A stretch of DNA of 64,000 nt from Falciphora oryzae (Eukaryota; Ascomycota; Sordariomycetes; Magnaporthales; Magnaporthaceae). The stretch spans positions 1,315,218 to 1,379,217 of the forward strand of contig JNVV01000001.1 in assembly GCA_000733355.1 (NCBI GenBank), read 5' to 3'. This document shows positions 36,826 to 48,300 of the stretch, piece by piece; positions within the stretch are counted from its first letter, which is position 1, and every line of letters begins with the position of its first letter. Under the pieces are notes generated by a model. The model searched no databases. It worked only from the letters and a program-made list of their open reading frames with translations, and was not told the origin of the DNA. A program made the position numbers and the translations under genes.

Positions 36826-38796
36826 TCAGATCGAGTTGGTAGACCGCCGCCATATCATGAAGGCGGCGGCAGCGGCGCACGCAGTAGCACCCAGGGCGAC
36901 GTACAGGCTAGTCCTGTCTGGCGGCGGCTCCTCGCTCTTCGGGAACGCTGTGCTGGGGTTTGTGGCCGCCTCGGCGAGCGCGACGAAGAGCTCGCTGATG
37001 CTGTTCCACGTGACGCTCACGTGAAGGGGCGTGCTCATGTTCAGACTTGATGTGTACGCATCAGGCTGCAGTTCACTGCGCTGCATCGTCTTGTCCCGGT
37101 CGGCCTTGAGCGCCGTGTATATGGCGGGCAGGTCGTCGAGCTGGGGGAAGCGCCGCCGTAGCGACACGATGTGTGAAAACGAGTCCGGGTCAGACGAGTC
37201 GTATGCGTAGCAGATGAGATCGCATGCATCCAGCTTGGCCTGGTTCTCGAGTATGGCCGGTTCCAGCTCCCCAAGCTCCTCTAGGATAAGGTAGCACTGT
37301 CTACCACCTTGGAGCTCAACACTGTTCACCGCTCGTCGCGGCTTGATGGTCGGTCGGTAGAGCGGCTCGAACGGCCGACTGAGGAAGGCATCGAGCAAAG
37401 ACGATTTACCCGCACCAGATGCGCCGATGATGTAGCACAGAACAACGTTGCGCTCCACCCTGCCCGGTTTCCTCCTCCGCTTACGGGCCTTGGTTATCTT
37501 GAGGGCTGCCGTGATGGCGTCCCTCGGATTGGGAGGCTCAAAGCCCAGATACGCGAGATACTCCAGCGTGGTCTTGGGCTCGACGAATGTCGTCATACTC
37601 CATTGCGCCAGCCATCCTTGCAGAGTTATGTATCCCGCCTCGTTTCTGACCGTGGAAGATGGGAACGAGGTTTCTTGCCACGACGCTGGCAGCCCCGGCG
37701 TTGGCGCGAAAAGCGCGGCGAGCTCCTGGTCGTTCAGACCACCGTCATTATCCTTGTCAAACAGGAGGAACAGATCTACAAAGAATCGGTAGCCGGCCGG
37801 GCTAAGCTCGGCTGACGCATATTCCGGCACATCAAATTTGGGGCGCAGAAAGCTGTCGTGAAGGCTCAGACTGTCGGTGTAGTGGTGGTGGCGTAGGATG
37901 GTCCAGATTGTCTCATGTCGGCCCTTTTCGGCATAGAGCTTGTTGAGCAGCAGAAAGCCTTGCTGGTCAATGCCGTGTTCGATGCGGGAGCTAGGGATGG
38001 CCTTGGCGATGGTTGTCTTGATATTTTCCAGCTCTTCGGGCAGCAGGGGCTTGTCAAACGACTTTGCTTGGAACTCATGCATCTCCTGGTCGCTGAGGTA
38101 GCCATCCTGATCCTTGTCGCTCAGATAAAATATGCGCCTGAGGGCATCGATACAGGCAGGCTTCAGCTTGCCCTCCTTGTAGTCAAAGAGCGGGGCGATA
38201 GGGTGTGTGACGGCTTTCTGGCAGAGGAAGAAAGCCTCGACAACGTTGCGGTGCTCCTTGGCGCTGGAACGGACGCACGAATCGATCTCGCGGAACTCAG
38301 TCATGACGGGTAGCATCTCCTCGTCGGCGACCTGGACGAAGCCGCCCTCGCCGGCCAGGTCCGACTTGTTCGCGCACAACACCACGGGGACATTAACGCC
38401 GAGGGAGCGGAAGTAGGGCATCCAGAACAGGGCGACGCGTTCGTAGCTGTAGTGGTCCGAGTAGACTAGCAGAATGACGTTGGACTTGCGGATCTCCTTG
38501 CGCAGCGTGGTGCGGTCCTGGGGGCGGGCCGAGGTATCGACGATGGTAGTGACGACATTGTCGGGGGTTCCGATGTTGGGCGGGATCGTGATCTGGGGGA
38601 GGACCGGCTGGATCTTGTTGGCAACGAACACGTCCTTGACCAGCGACGCGATCAGGCTGGACTTGCCCGTGCCCTCGTCGCCGCACACACAGATGCGCAC
38701 TAGTTACAGCTCGCCGAGGGCGTCAGATGATGCTGCGGAGGAGAGAAAGGAACAGGGAGGCAGGCACGCGAAGTGTGTCGACTAACCTGTCGTCAT
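36826..38796 (-). CDS. GEM1: mitochondrial Rho GTPase Gem1/Miro
   Basis: Tail-anchored outer-mitochondrial-membrane GTPase controlling mitochondrial inheritance, morphology and ER contact (ERMES regulation in yeast). 627 aa from exons 38796-38787 and 38699-36826 (1884 nt). Exon 1 is only ATGACGACAG, giving MTT and, with exon 2, [16 protein letters not shown], the conserved Miro start. Domain order: first GTPase with P-loop GDEGTGKSS near 10; EF-hand [12 protein letters not shown] near 195; second EF-hand [12 protein letters not shown] near 318; second GTPase P-loop GASGAGKSS near 428; C-terminal transmembrane segment [19 protein letters not shown] followed by RR. The length matches fungal Gem1. 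Divergent from creC across 1.3 kb. Confidence 0.97.
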
Positions 38797-40068
38797 GTTG
38801 CCTCGGGGGGAAAGGCGTTTCCCGTCAAATCATGCTCGCCGTTGTCGGGGTTATGCTCGTCGGGGGTCAAGGCAAATGAACCATCATCGAGGAAAGGATC
38901 GTGGGGCGAGAATATGGATGACGGAGCAGCGGTCGTCCTGCCCAAGGGAGAGGCAGCCCAGAGAAGCCGGATGACAGGCTGCTGATTGGTGTGGACAGCG
39001 GGAGGCGGCACAGCTAAGCTTGCACGTCAATCAAATCGACGTGCAATGTCGGTGCTGCCCGACAGGTCGGATCCAGCGGGACAGCTCTCCGTTCAGGGGG
39101 TGTCCGCATAGGGGATAGGGAGAACAGCTGGAGCCAGGGCGTCATGCACCAAAGCTAGCGTTGCTGACTGGTCCAGATTTTCCAGAGCGCCCCGCCACCC
39201 GAGCTCTCGACTCGCAACCAACCAAAACCGAAGTCTGCACTGCGTCTGCAATGGCAATCCGCTTGCACTGAAATGGGTGGAATGGGATCTATTCCGAGCA
39301 AGCTGTTAGGTTGCCCTGCACGGTATCGCGCATTGGTTTCGATCGATGGCCTGCCCTGGTGTTGCTTGAAGGACGGCCCTTGGCTGTCAATAAATTTGAA
39401 GCTCACATGCATGCAAGTTCCATTTGCAGTTCCCAGATGCAATTTTTCTTCTTCTGTACTGCAGTTCTCTCTGCTACATGCAGTTTCGGGTTCTCATGGG
39501 TGTTCGGCCACAACACTCACGGCATAATTGATGACGGAGGTGCCTTCATAACCTGACCGGTGCTTGAATCGCACAGCTGTGTCGCCCGCGGGATGGATTA
39601 GGATTCAGCATCCATCCATGACATCTTCAATGCTCCCCTCTCGCCGTGCGGAAGCTGGGGAAAGAGGGGCTGGGGGCTGACCGCCCCACAAGTTGATCGA
39701 ATGCGGTAGCTCCCTGCGCAACGATGGACAGGGACAGCGCAATTGAGCACATGCAGAAGCCGAGCCCCGGCCCTTGCGCCGCTCGACAGACAAGCGAAGC
39801 TTCCTTTGCGCAACAATAACCGCAACTCCCAACCGTCCGCCGCCATCGCCCTCCTTCCCCCTTTCCTACAGCTACTCCTGCCGTTCCCCGCCGGCGCCTT
39901 CGCGACTTCCACACTCGCAGGTACCGTTCTACAGAGCTTCGCGCGCTGTGCGACTAGGTTGGAAGCGAAAGTCGAGGCCCCTTGATCGGAAAGCGCCCTC
40001 CTCCTGCGGAGCCGCTTCCTGTGCCTGCCTGTCTGCGCTCTGACCCGGCCTCGAGCCAAGTCGGCACC
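38797..40068. other. divergent promoter region GEM1 / creC
   Basis: No gene recognised. The stretch from about 39780 to 40068 is C/T-rich and is probably the creC leader. Confidence 0.5.
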
Positions 40069-42727
40069 ATGTTGTACGATCCCCCATACCACGACGCTTG
40101 CTGTAGCTTCAACTCTTCAATCAACATTCCAGGTTTTCTTGGTTTTGTCTCCAGCAGCATACATTGCGCGAACAAGCATAGACCATTGCTGATATCCATC
40201 TACTTCTTGCGACAGTAGTGTTCTTCCCCCTCCTCCTCGATACCCGACCCAGGCTGCCTACAACGCAGCCATGGCGGCGGGCGGACACATCGCGCCCATG
40301 ATCGAGACGAACAATATCCTGTCGAACCCCTCGGGGCCCGAGTTCCAGTTCCTCGTCGGAGAGGGTGAGCCAACCACCTGCACCTTCTGGCTTAGCTGAC
40401 AGGGGGTGATACTCGAAAAATGACATGATCTAAGCTAACCATTACACAACCCCTAGGCCTATACGTACTCAAGGAGGACCTACACTTGGCAACGCCCCCG
40501 CCCCATCCGTCCGAGGCACCTCCCGTGAACCTCAACCCCCTGGCTACCACTCCCCAGCCCGCCACCGCAGGCAGCAAGCTGTCGCTCCTGAACCTCGATG
40601 ATCGCTCTACGCCGCCGGTCTTGAACAAGATGCTGGCCGCCATGTCCGCGACGAGCCTGCAAGAGAGCGGCGCCGGACAGGCGAGCATTCCGGAGAAACC
40701 CCGTGAGAGCGAGTCCTCCACGGACGCGGGCGTGAGCACAGATGGCAGGGCAACCTCAAGCGAGCTGACCTCATCCGCGCCAGCCTTTGGTCAAGGGAAC
40801 ACACTCCTCACACAAGCCCCCACTAAGGATGCCAACAAGAGGAGGAAGCCGAAGAATAACATTACTAAGAGCAACTCTTCCTTCATCTCCCGAGTCATAA
40901 TTCATGAGAACCTCTCCAAGAGGCTGGCGGAGCGCCCCAGTGACGGTATGTTCGCCTTTGCGAACATCAACCGGGCCTTTCAGTGGCTAGACCTGTCCTC
41001 ACCGAGCAAGGTATGTGATTGTTTTATCTGCCACCGCAGTAGCTCATTGTGCGAAACCTCCTCGCGCAGTTCCGAGCCTTTGCTGACAATCTTCCAGGCC
41101 GACTACTTGACTAAGATTCTGTTCACCAAAGCCCACTGTCTGTGCCACGACGTCAACAAGATCACTCGGAGCACCACACATATAGACGTGGTCATGGGAT
41201 TCTCTACTGGCGAAGTTATCTGGTGGGAGCCAGTCTCCCAGAGATATACGAGGCTCAACAAAAATGTAGGGTCCTATCTTTCGTGGTCACGCCCCCCTCC
41301 CCACTTTAACAGCCGAGCTTCTCGTGTGATACTTACTTTGCCGTTTTATCAGGGCATCATCAACGGGACTCCTGTATCTGAGATTCGCTGGATCCCTGGG
41401 TCGGAGAACCTGTTCATGGCGGCTCACATGGATGGCTCGCTCGTCGTGTACGACAAGGAGAAGGAGGATGCAAGCTTCTCCCCCGAAGAGGAGGAAAATG
41501 GCACCTCCAAGGAGAATGGCGAGCCGGACGCGACGGCTACGTCGAGCGCCAAGCCTCGGATCAACTTCCGCCAGCAGATTCTGGTTGTCAAATCTGTCTC
41601 CTCCAAAAACCAGAAGTTCAACCCGGTGTCTGTCTGGAAGCTCTCAAACCAGCGCGTCAACGCCTTTTCTTTCTCTCCCGACAACAGGCACCTGGCCGTT
41701 GTCTCAGAGGACGGCTCCCTGCGCATCATCGACTACCTGAAGGAGCAGTAAGTACATGGGTCGCAGAAGGGCTGTTATACCTATCCCAGTTTTGCGAGCC
41801 CAAAAGCGCCGGTAATCAGGACGTGATAAACTGACAAACTCCCACAGGCTTGTCGACATGTTCCTTTCATACTACGGTGGCCTCAGCTGTGTGTGCTGGT
41901 CCCCTGACGGCAAGTACGTCCTCACAGGAGGGCAAGACGACCTCATCTCGATCTGGTGCCCCGCAGAGTCGGCCCTCATAGCGCGATGCCAGGGGCATCA
42001 GTCGTGGGTGACCTCAGTTGCGTTCGACCCCTGGAGATGCGATACCAAAAACTACCGATTCGGCAGCGTTGGCGAGGACTGCCGACTGTGCCTGTGGGAC
42101 TTCAACGTTGGAATGCTCCATAGACCCAAAGCCGCTGTGAGTTTGACCCGCCACGCATTGTTGGATAAAAACATGGGTGGTTGCAAGAGTTATCACTGGC
42201 CCTCTAAACCCGATACCCACTGCATGTCAATGCAGATTCCTGTTTTCTAGTGGCAGTATTTTGAGGCGAATGGGTTGCTGATTCACAACACGCACAGGCT
42301 TCTATCCAGAGAGGCGCGGCCGCCACGTCGCCACTGCAGCGTGCCGAGACACAGAACACCACGTCGACGGCCTCTGAGCCGGCGGAAAAGGTGCTACCTC
42401 ATCCTGTCGTGCCTCGGGCCAAGACAGCAATGCTGCCTCCAGTTTGCGTAAGCTCTCGTTCACCCTTGTGTTTGAGCCCTACTTTTTGTGGAAATGTCGT
42501 TAACCTCATCACCGGGGACCTCTAGTCCAAGAACATTGACAAAGACCCTCTTTGCTGGCTTGAGTTCACCGAAGATTCTATTATGACCAGCTGTAAGAAC
42601 GGTAAGTGTTTTCGAGGGTTATCACCCCCCTGGCCACGCAAAATCGCTGACAGAATCAATAGGTCACATTCGAACGTGGAGCCGTCCGACAGATGCTGCT
42701 CATGCAGGAGAGAAACAGGACAGCTAG
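40069..42727 (+). CDS. creC: catabolite repression protein CreC (WD40)
   Basis: WD40 protein that in Aspergillus complexes with and stabilises the deubiquitinase CreB in carbon catabolite repression. 615 aa from nine exons: 40069-40073, 40219-40364, 40457-41010, 41098-41265, 41353-41747, 41848-42136, 42298-42447, 42526-42601, 42663-42727 (1848 nt). The first coding exon is 5 nt (ATGTT); spliced to 40219 it gives [10 protein letters not shown], the known CreC N-terminus. The acceptor is a CAGTAG tandem, so a 1-residue (Ser) insertion is possible. Conserved blocks: [67 protein letters not shown], then WD units up to GHIRTWSRP. The charged insert [13 protein letters not shown] is typical. The start is well supported by family similarity. 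Convergent with NSE2. Confidence 0.96.
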
Positions 42728-43300
42728 AGGTAGAGTTCAGCCAGGTCATCGTACGCACCCTTACCTAATGTGCTGAATTGCTCGCTTTGTTGGTTATATC
42801 AACTATGAAAGGGCTCCACGCCGGAGGTATAATGAAGTAACACCGCCAAGAGAGAAATGACACATACATTAGTTACAGACTGCATTGAGTGAATGCCACT
42901 TTATCACGGCTTTCCCTTTCCTGTTACCTTGCCTGTCCCCTTGCCTGTCCCCCTTTTCCTATTTCCTATTTTCTTTTTTTCCCCTTTCAGGGGGACGGTA
43001 AGAATAGGGGTGCCATTTATCAACTGCTGGGGGGTTTCAACTAACCAGATTGTTTTTTTTTTTTCTTTTTTTTTCTTTCTTTTTCGCGGGGGCACACGGG
43101 TGCCGACGTTTCTTTTTGACGCAGACCCACAAACAGAGAGAGAATTAGTATTGCCAGGTCACAATGTGTCAATGCCCTGAGTGAGGGTCGCGCCGCTATA
43201 CAGCTTGCAAAAGAAAGGGTATCTCTGTTGGTATTATGCAAAAGGGTTGGTTCGTCCAGCCGTCTGCGAATGTCCGCCATAGTTCCCGAGCTCCCTCCCT
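42728..43300. other. convergent spacer creC / NSE2
   Basis: Pyrimidine-rich with several interrupted T-tracts (43049-43085); consistent with 3' untranslated sequence; no gene seen. Confidence 0.5.
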
Positions 43301-44707
43301 CTAATCATCTGAAGAATCGGGTTTAATGATTTCTCTTTTGATGCGTCGGTTGCCTCGACTGCGGGCGCCCGTCTCGACCATGCTGGGGCCATCTGCATCC
43401 TCGGCTTCCGAGCCGCTCTCCTCTTCCTCTGCTCGCTGGTTTGCCCTGTTAACCCTCCGCTTCATGACGAGGTCATTGAAGAAGTCATTCAACGTGAAGG
43501 TCTTGTGGGGATGAGAATTTGTTAGCTTTCCGAACGGTACGAACGCTGTGGCTTGCAGGATAATCCAGGATATGCATACCGCTGGACACCCGCCCACCGG
43601 ACAGGCCAGAGGCGCGCCCCTTTCCCGGGTGAGCATGTCCACGATTGCCGACTTCTCAAACGTGTGCTTGCACTTGTTGTTCGAGAATGGCTCCTCGAAG
43701 TCGCGGAGAGTAAGAGGACACTTGAGGCTGTCGCTGACGCCGGCCACAATTAGATCGTCGTCGTCATCGTCGCCATCGCCTGCTCCCCCACCACCGGCAG
43801 CGGAGGGCAGGACGGGGTTCCCGTCGCTGTCAAACCAGCGATGGGCATCTGGAAGGTTTTGGGTGCCGTCCGGGTGCAGGGCGTCGTGCCAGTGCTTCTT
43901 GAGTGAGATGTAGTCATTGTCCTGGGCGTACTTGTCGTACGCAGACATGGATTCAAACTCTGCTACCTTGGCCTTGCGCGCCTCGGCGTACAGACGTAGC
44001 GGACCGGGCGGGCCTTTGATGCGCTTTTTCCGGGATGCCCTCGAGCTGCCCTCTCCCTCCTCATTTTCGTCCACCTCCTCGTCCGCTGCAGCCCGCTGGG
44101 TGGAGGATAGGAAGTCGTCGACATCCTCGACGTCCTGGAAGCGGAGCCGCTGGCCATCCCTGCCATTGGCCGCATGTGCGCCGTTGGCAGAAGCTGCTGT
44201 TGCCGCTGACTGCCGGGGCTGGGCCTGGACGGCGGTGTGGGCCTCGCGCAGCGACATCTTGGTGTCCTGCGTCGCGTACCGGTAGTTGATGACGTCGCGC
44301 GCCGCGGCTTCTATGTCGGCAGACAGGCCGGGCACGACGTCCTCGAGGCGGGCCAGGGCCTGCTCAACCCTCGCGTCAGCGTCGGCGGCCTCGGCCGAGG
44401 AGGCCGGCTGCTGCCGCCTCTTCTTGGCCCTCCGCTCGGCGTCCTCCCGGCGCTCGATCAGGCGGTCGTTGATGCTGCTGATGGCAGTGGGGAGCAACTT
44501 GGACAGGCTGGCGAGGTTCCTCTCGAGCTCTGCCAGAGCCTCTGTGTTGTTGGCTAGGCCGGCCAAGGTGTGCCGCGCCTGGTCGGACATGGTAAAGGCT
44601 GGCCGCTCGTACGGCGGCATCTCTGGTGCGGCGTCTGGCCTGTCCCGGCCGGGATGGCGGCTAGCTGAGGGGGCCCCGCCTTGGACGAGGCGCCTGCCAC
44701 CGGACAT
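43301..44707 (-). CDS. SMC5/6 complex SUMO ligase Nse2/Mms21
   Basis: Predicted Nse2/Mms21 E3 SUMO ligase of the Smc5-Smc6 complex, acting in DNA repair. 442 aa from exons 44707-43580 and 43501-43301 (1329 nt). An N-terminal helical region that docks on Smc5 in the family covers about 50-170. An acidic, Gly-rich linker (GGGGAGDGDDDDDD) precedes the SP-RING at about 325-390, with KCPLTLRDFEEPFSNNKCKHTFEKSAI and ACPVGGCPA providing the Cys/His zinc ligands. The 78-nt intron sits right after the last RING cysteines; its removal gives GCPATFTLNDFFNDLVMKR. The intron is in frame and stop-free. The C-terminus is acidic then basic. Divergent from the FGAM synthase gene across 611 bp. Confidence 0.9.
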   Translation of the reverse strand: MSGGRRLVQGGAPSASRHPGRDRPDAAPEMPPYERPAFTMSDQARHTLAGLANNTEALAELERNLASLSKLLPTAISSINDRLIERREDAERRAKKRRQQPASSAEAADADARVEQALARLEDVVPGLSADIEAAARDVINYRYATQDTKMSLREAHTAVQAQPRQSAATAASANGAHAANGRDGQRLRFQDVEDVDDFLSSTQRAAADEEVDENEEGEGSSRASRKKRIKGPPGPLRLYAEARKAKVAEFESMSAYDKYAQDNDYISLKKHWHDALHPDGTQNLPDAHRWFDSDGNPVLPSAAGGGGAGDGDDDDDDLIVAGVSDSLKCPLTLRDFEEPFSNNKCKHTFEKSAIVDMLTRERGAPLACPVGGCPAVCISWIILQATAFVPFGKLTNSHPHKTFTLNDFFNDLVMKRRVNRANQRAEEEESGSEAEDADGPSMVETGARSRGNRRIKREIIKPDSSDD

Positions 44708-45318
44708 GGCTGCAGAGAGTGGGTGGTGGTTTCTTAGTGAGGCCGTGTGCGTCCCAACAGTGATTCTGGGGGCTCGAGAATGTGAGCCTGGAGGATGCTC
44801 AAATAACCCAATGCTTTATCGCCGTCTCGGAACGAGCCCTCGAGAGTGTCCTCGAACGTATCGTTACGGATCTCACAGCGCAGCTCCAGGGAAAGATTGG
44901 CGGCTGTCGATCAACTAAAACGCGTTTGCCTGCCTTTGCATTTGGCCAACGCGTCTCTCGCCTGCCAGGGATTTGGTGAGTGACGGGTCGGCACGTGAGC
45001 GTCATATTGCGTGCAGCATGGCGCAGCCAATCTCGCAAGTATGTGCAGGGATCCGCGCCCTGAAACCCCGCTGCTAGCGGCTGACCGCCCGCCTTCGTTC
45101 CAGCGGCCCCCACCCCCAAAGCGGCAGAAAATCCTTCTACCCCACCACCACTGGGAAGAGGCCTGGTGATGACCACGTCCTTCAAGGCGACTTCTTTTTT
45201 TCTGACAACCCCGCGCCACCTCCGTCTTAGACCTTTGGTAGATTTCAATAGAAAAGATACAAGTGCATCCCCATGGGCGCCATTGCTAATTCGCCGTGAT
45301 CACCGTATCCTCTTCGCC
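44708..45318. other. divergent promoter NSE2 / FGAM synthase
   Basis: Short shared promoter interval; no gene recognised and no clear TATA element. Confidence 0.5.
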
Positions 45319-48300
45319 ATGGCGCCCCAGATCCTCATCGGAGGCGAATGCTTCATCGTCGCTGAGGCGCAGAAGCTTCTTGATCGCGTACGTGACGTCT
45401 TTGTTGGGCGCCCGGTGCCTTGCATGCTGCCTGCCTGGCGCGGCCGCTAGCCTTCTACCTTACATGGGGGTTCTTGGAGAACGGAAACCTGTTGAACGAG
45501 GTAATGCGATCGATCGTTACTAACGAGCCCTACGTCGGCCGGCCCTCGCTTTCCAGTGCAACAATTCAACCAGCCGCGGCATCAAGTCCATCAGCGGCCA
45601 GCGCGTCTACTATGTCGACCTCAAGTCTCCCCAGGGCGACAAGGACGTGCTTGCCAAGGTCGCCCATCTCCTCCAGATCAATGACCCGAGCCTGCCGCCC
45701 TCGGCGGGCCACGCCGGCACCAGCATTCAGCTTTACGTTACCCCGCGCGGTATTAGTCCGTGGTCGTCGCAGGCCACAAGCATCGCGCATGTCTGCAACC
45801 TCAAGGAGCAGGTCCAGCGCATAGAAAGGGGCCGCATCGTCACTATTGAGTTTGCCGAGCCCGTCGCCTCGGTGGCGGTGCAGGACCTCGAGTTTCGCCA
45901 TGTGCTCTACGACCGCATGACCGAGACTCTTGCGCTGGAGCCGCCATCGCTGGAGGGTATGTTCGGCCTAGGCGAGCGAGCCGGGCTGGCCGTGGTCGAC
46001 ATCTTCGCCCAGAAGGAGCAGGGCCGGTCCCCGGTCGAGGCGCTCGAGGAGTACAACCAGCGCATGGGCCTCGCCCTGGACCAGTCCGAGATGGAGTACC
46101 TGGTCGAGACGTACACGACGCTGGGCCGCCCGCCGCACGATATAGAGCTCTTCATGTTTGCGCAGGTCAACTCGGAGCACTGCCGTCACAAGGTCTTCAA
46201 TGCCAGCTGGAACATTGATGGCAAGGCCGAGGACACGAGCTTGTTCCAGATGATCAAGAACACCCACCAGAAGACCCCTGAATTCACCATGTCTGCCTAC
46301 TCGGACAATGCTGCCGTCCTGAGCGGCAACCCGGCCAACTACTGGGCGCCCGACTACCACACCGGCGTCTGGAAGTTGACCAAGGAGGTCCAACACTCCA
46401 TCATCAAGGCTGAGACCCACAACCACCCGACAGCCATCTCACCATTCCCGGGCGCCGCGACCGGTGCCGGAGGCGAGATCAGGGATGAGGGCGCTGTCGG
46501 CAGGGGCTCGTCTCCCAAGGTCGGCCTCTGCGGCTTCTTTGTGTCGGACCTCAACATTCCAGGAGCAGCGCGTCCGTGGGAGGTTGACATCGGCAAGCCG
46601 TTCCACTATGCCAGCAGTCTGGATATCATGCTAGAGGCGCCAATCGGCAGCGCGCGCTTCTCCAACGAGTATGGGCGCGCCTCCCTCACGGGCTGCTTCC
46701 GAACGCTGCTCACCAACACCGGGGGCCAGGGCGGCGAATCAAGCGATTCGCCCGAGTGGAGAGGCTACCACAAGCCCATCATGATCGCCGGTGGACAGGG
46801 CACCTGCCGGCCGCAGCATGCCCTCAAAAACGGCGCCGACGTGCAGCCGTCGGCCTACGCCATTGTCCTGGGCGGCCCGGCCATGCTAATCGGTCTTGGT
46901 GGTGGCGCAGCCTCGAGCAGTGCGTCGGGCGAGGCGAGCGCCGAGCTGGACTTCAACAGCGTGCAGAGAGGCAACCCCGAGATGGAGCGCCGGGCGCAGA
47001 TGGTCATCAATGCGTGCGTATCGCTTGGCCCCGAAAACCCTCTCGCTTTCATCCACGATGTCGGCGCCGGCGGTCTGTCCAACGCGCTGCCTGAGATCGT
47101 GCGGGACGCCGGATTTGGCGGCAAGTTCGAGCTCCGCCAGATCGACTCGGTCGACAATAAAATGTCGCCCCTGGAAATCTGGGCCAACGAGTCCCAGGAG
47201 CGCTATGTGCTGCTTGTCAACAGCGAGAACCTCAACCGGTTCACCAGGATCTGCCAGAGGGAGCGCTGCCCGTTCGCTACCGTCGGGACGGTGCTGCCCA
47301 AGAGCAACAATGACGATTCAAGGCTTGTCCTGACCGACCGCGACTCTCCGGAACATCCCCTCCCTATCGACCTCCCTATGGACGCCCTCTTCCCCCCTGG
47401 CCGGAAGCAGGTTCGGACTGTCAAGACGGTCAAGCGGAACCTCAAGCCGTTTGATTCGGCTGCCAGTCTTCAGGCGCAGTACGGGGCTCTTACCAACGGC
47501 GAGGCGGTCACCAAGGCGGCTGAGCTCGTCTTCACGCTCCCGTCCGTCGGGTCCAAGATGTTCCTAATCACCATTGGCGACAGGACAGTCGGAGGCCTGA
47601 CAACGCGAGACCAGCTGGTTGGGCCCTGGCAAACGCCCGTGGCCGATGTTGCCGTCACCCTGGGGTCTTTTAGCACCGATGAGAAGACAAGGATGGGTGA
47701 CGCCATGGCAGTCGGAGAGAAGCCAACACTGGCGCTGATCTCGCCGTCCGCCTCGGCGCGCATGGCCGTGGCGGAAAGCATCATGAACCTGAGCGCCGCG
47801 GACATCCAGGCCGAGCCTAACACGAGAGGCGATCTTAGGCGGGTGAAGCTGTCGGCCAACTGGATGGCGGCGGTCAATCACCCTGGTGAGGGTGCGGCGC
47901 TGTACGAGGCGGTCAGGGCGATCGGCCTGGACCTGTGCCCGAAGATGCGCCTGGCAATTCCCGTGGGCAAGGACTCGACCTCGATGAAGGCTTCGTGGAA
48001 GGACAAGGCCACTGGCGAGAGCAAGAGCGTGACGGCGCCCGTCTCGGTTGTCATCTCGGCATTCGCGCCTGTGGAGGATGTGCGTAGGACCTGGACTCCC
48101 CAGCTTCGTCGGGTCGAGGAGGTTGGCGATTCGGTGCTGCTTTTCGTGGACCTTGCCGAGGGGCGGAAGGCCATGGGCGGCTCGGCGCTTGCGCAGACGC
48201 TGGGTCAGCTGGGCAACGAGGCGCCAGACGTGCGGTCGACCAAGCTGCTTATCGACTTCTTCGACGCCATCAACCAGCTGCACGAGGATGGCTGTGTCCT

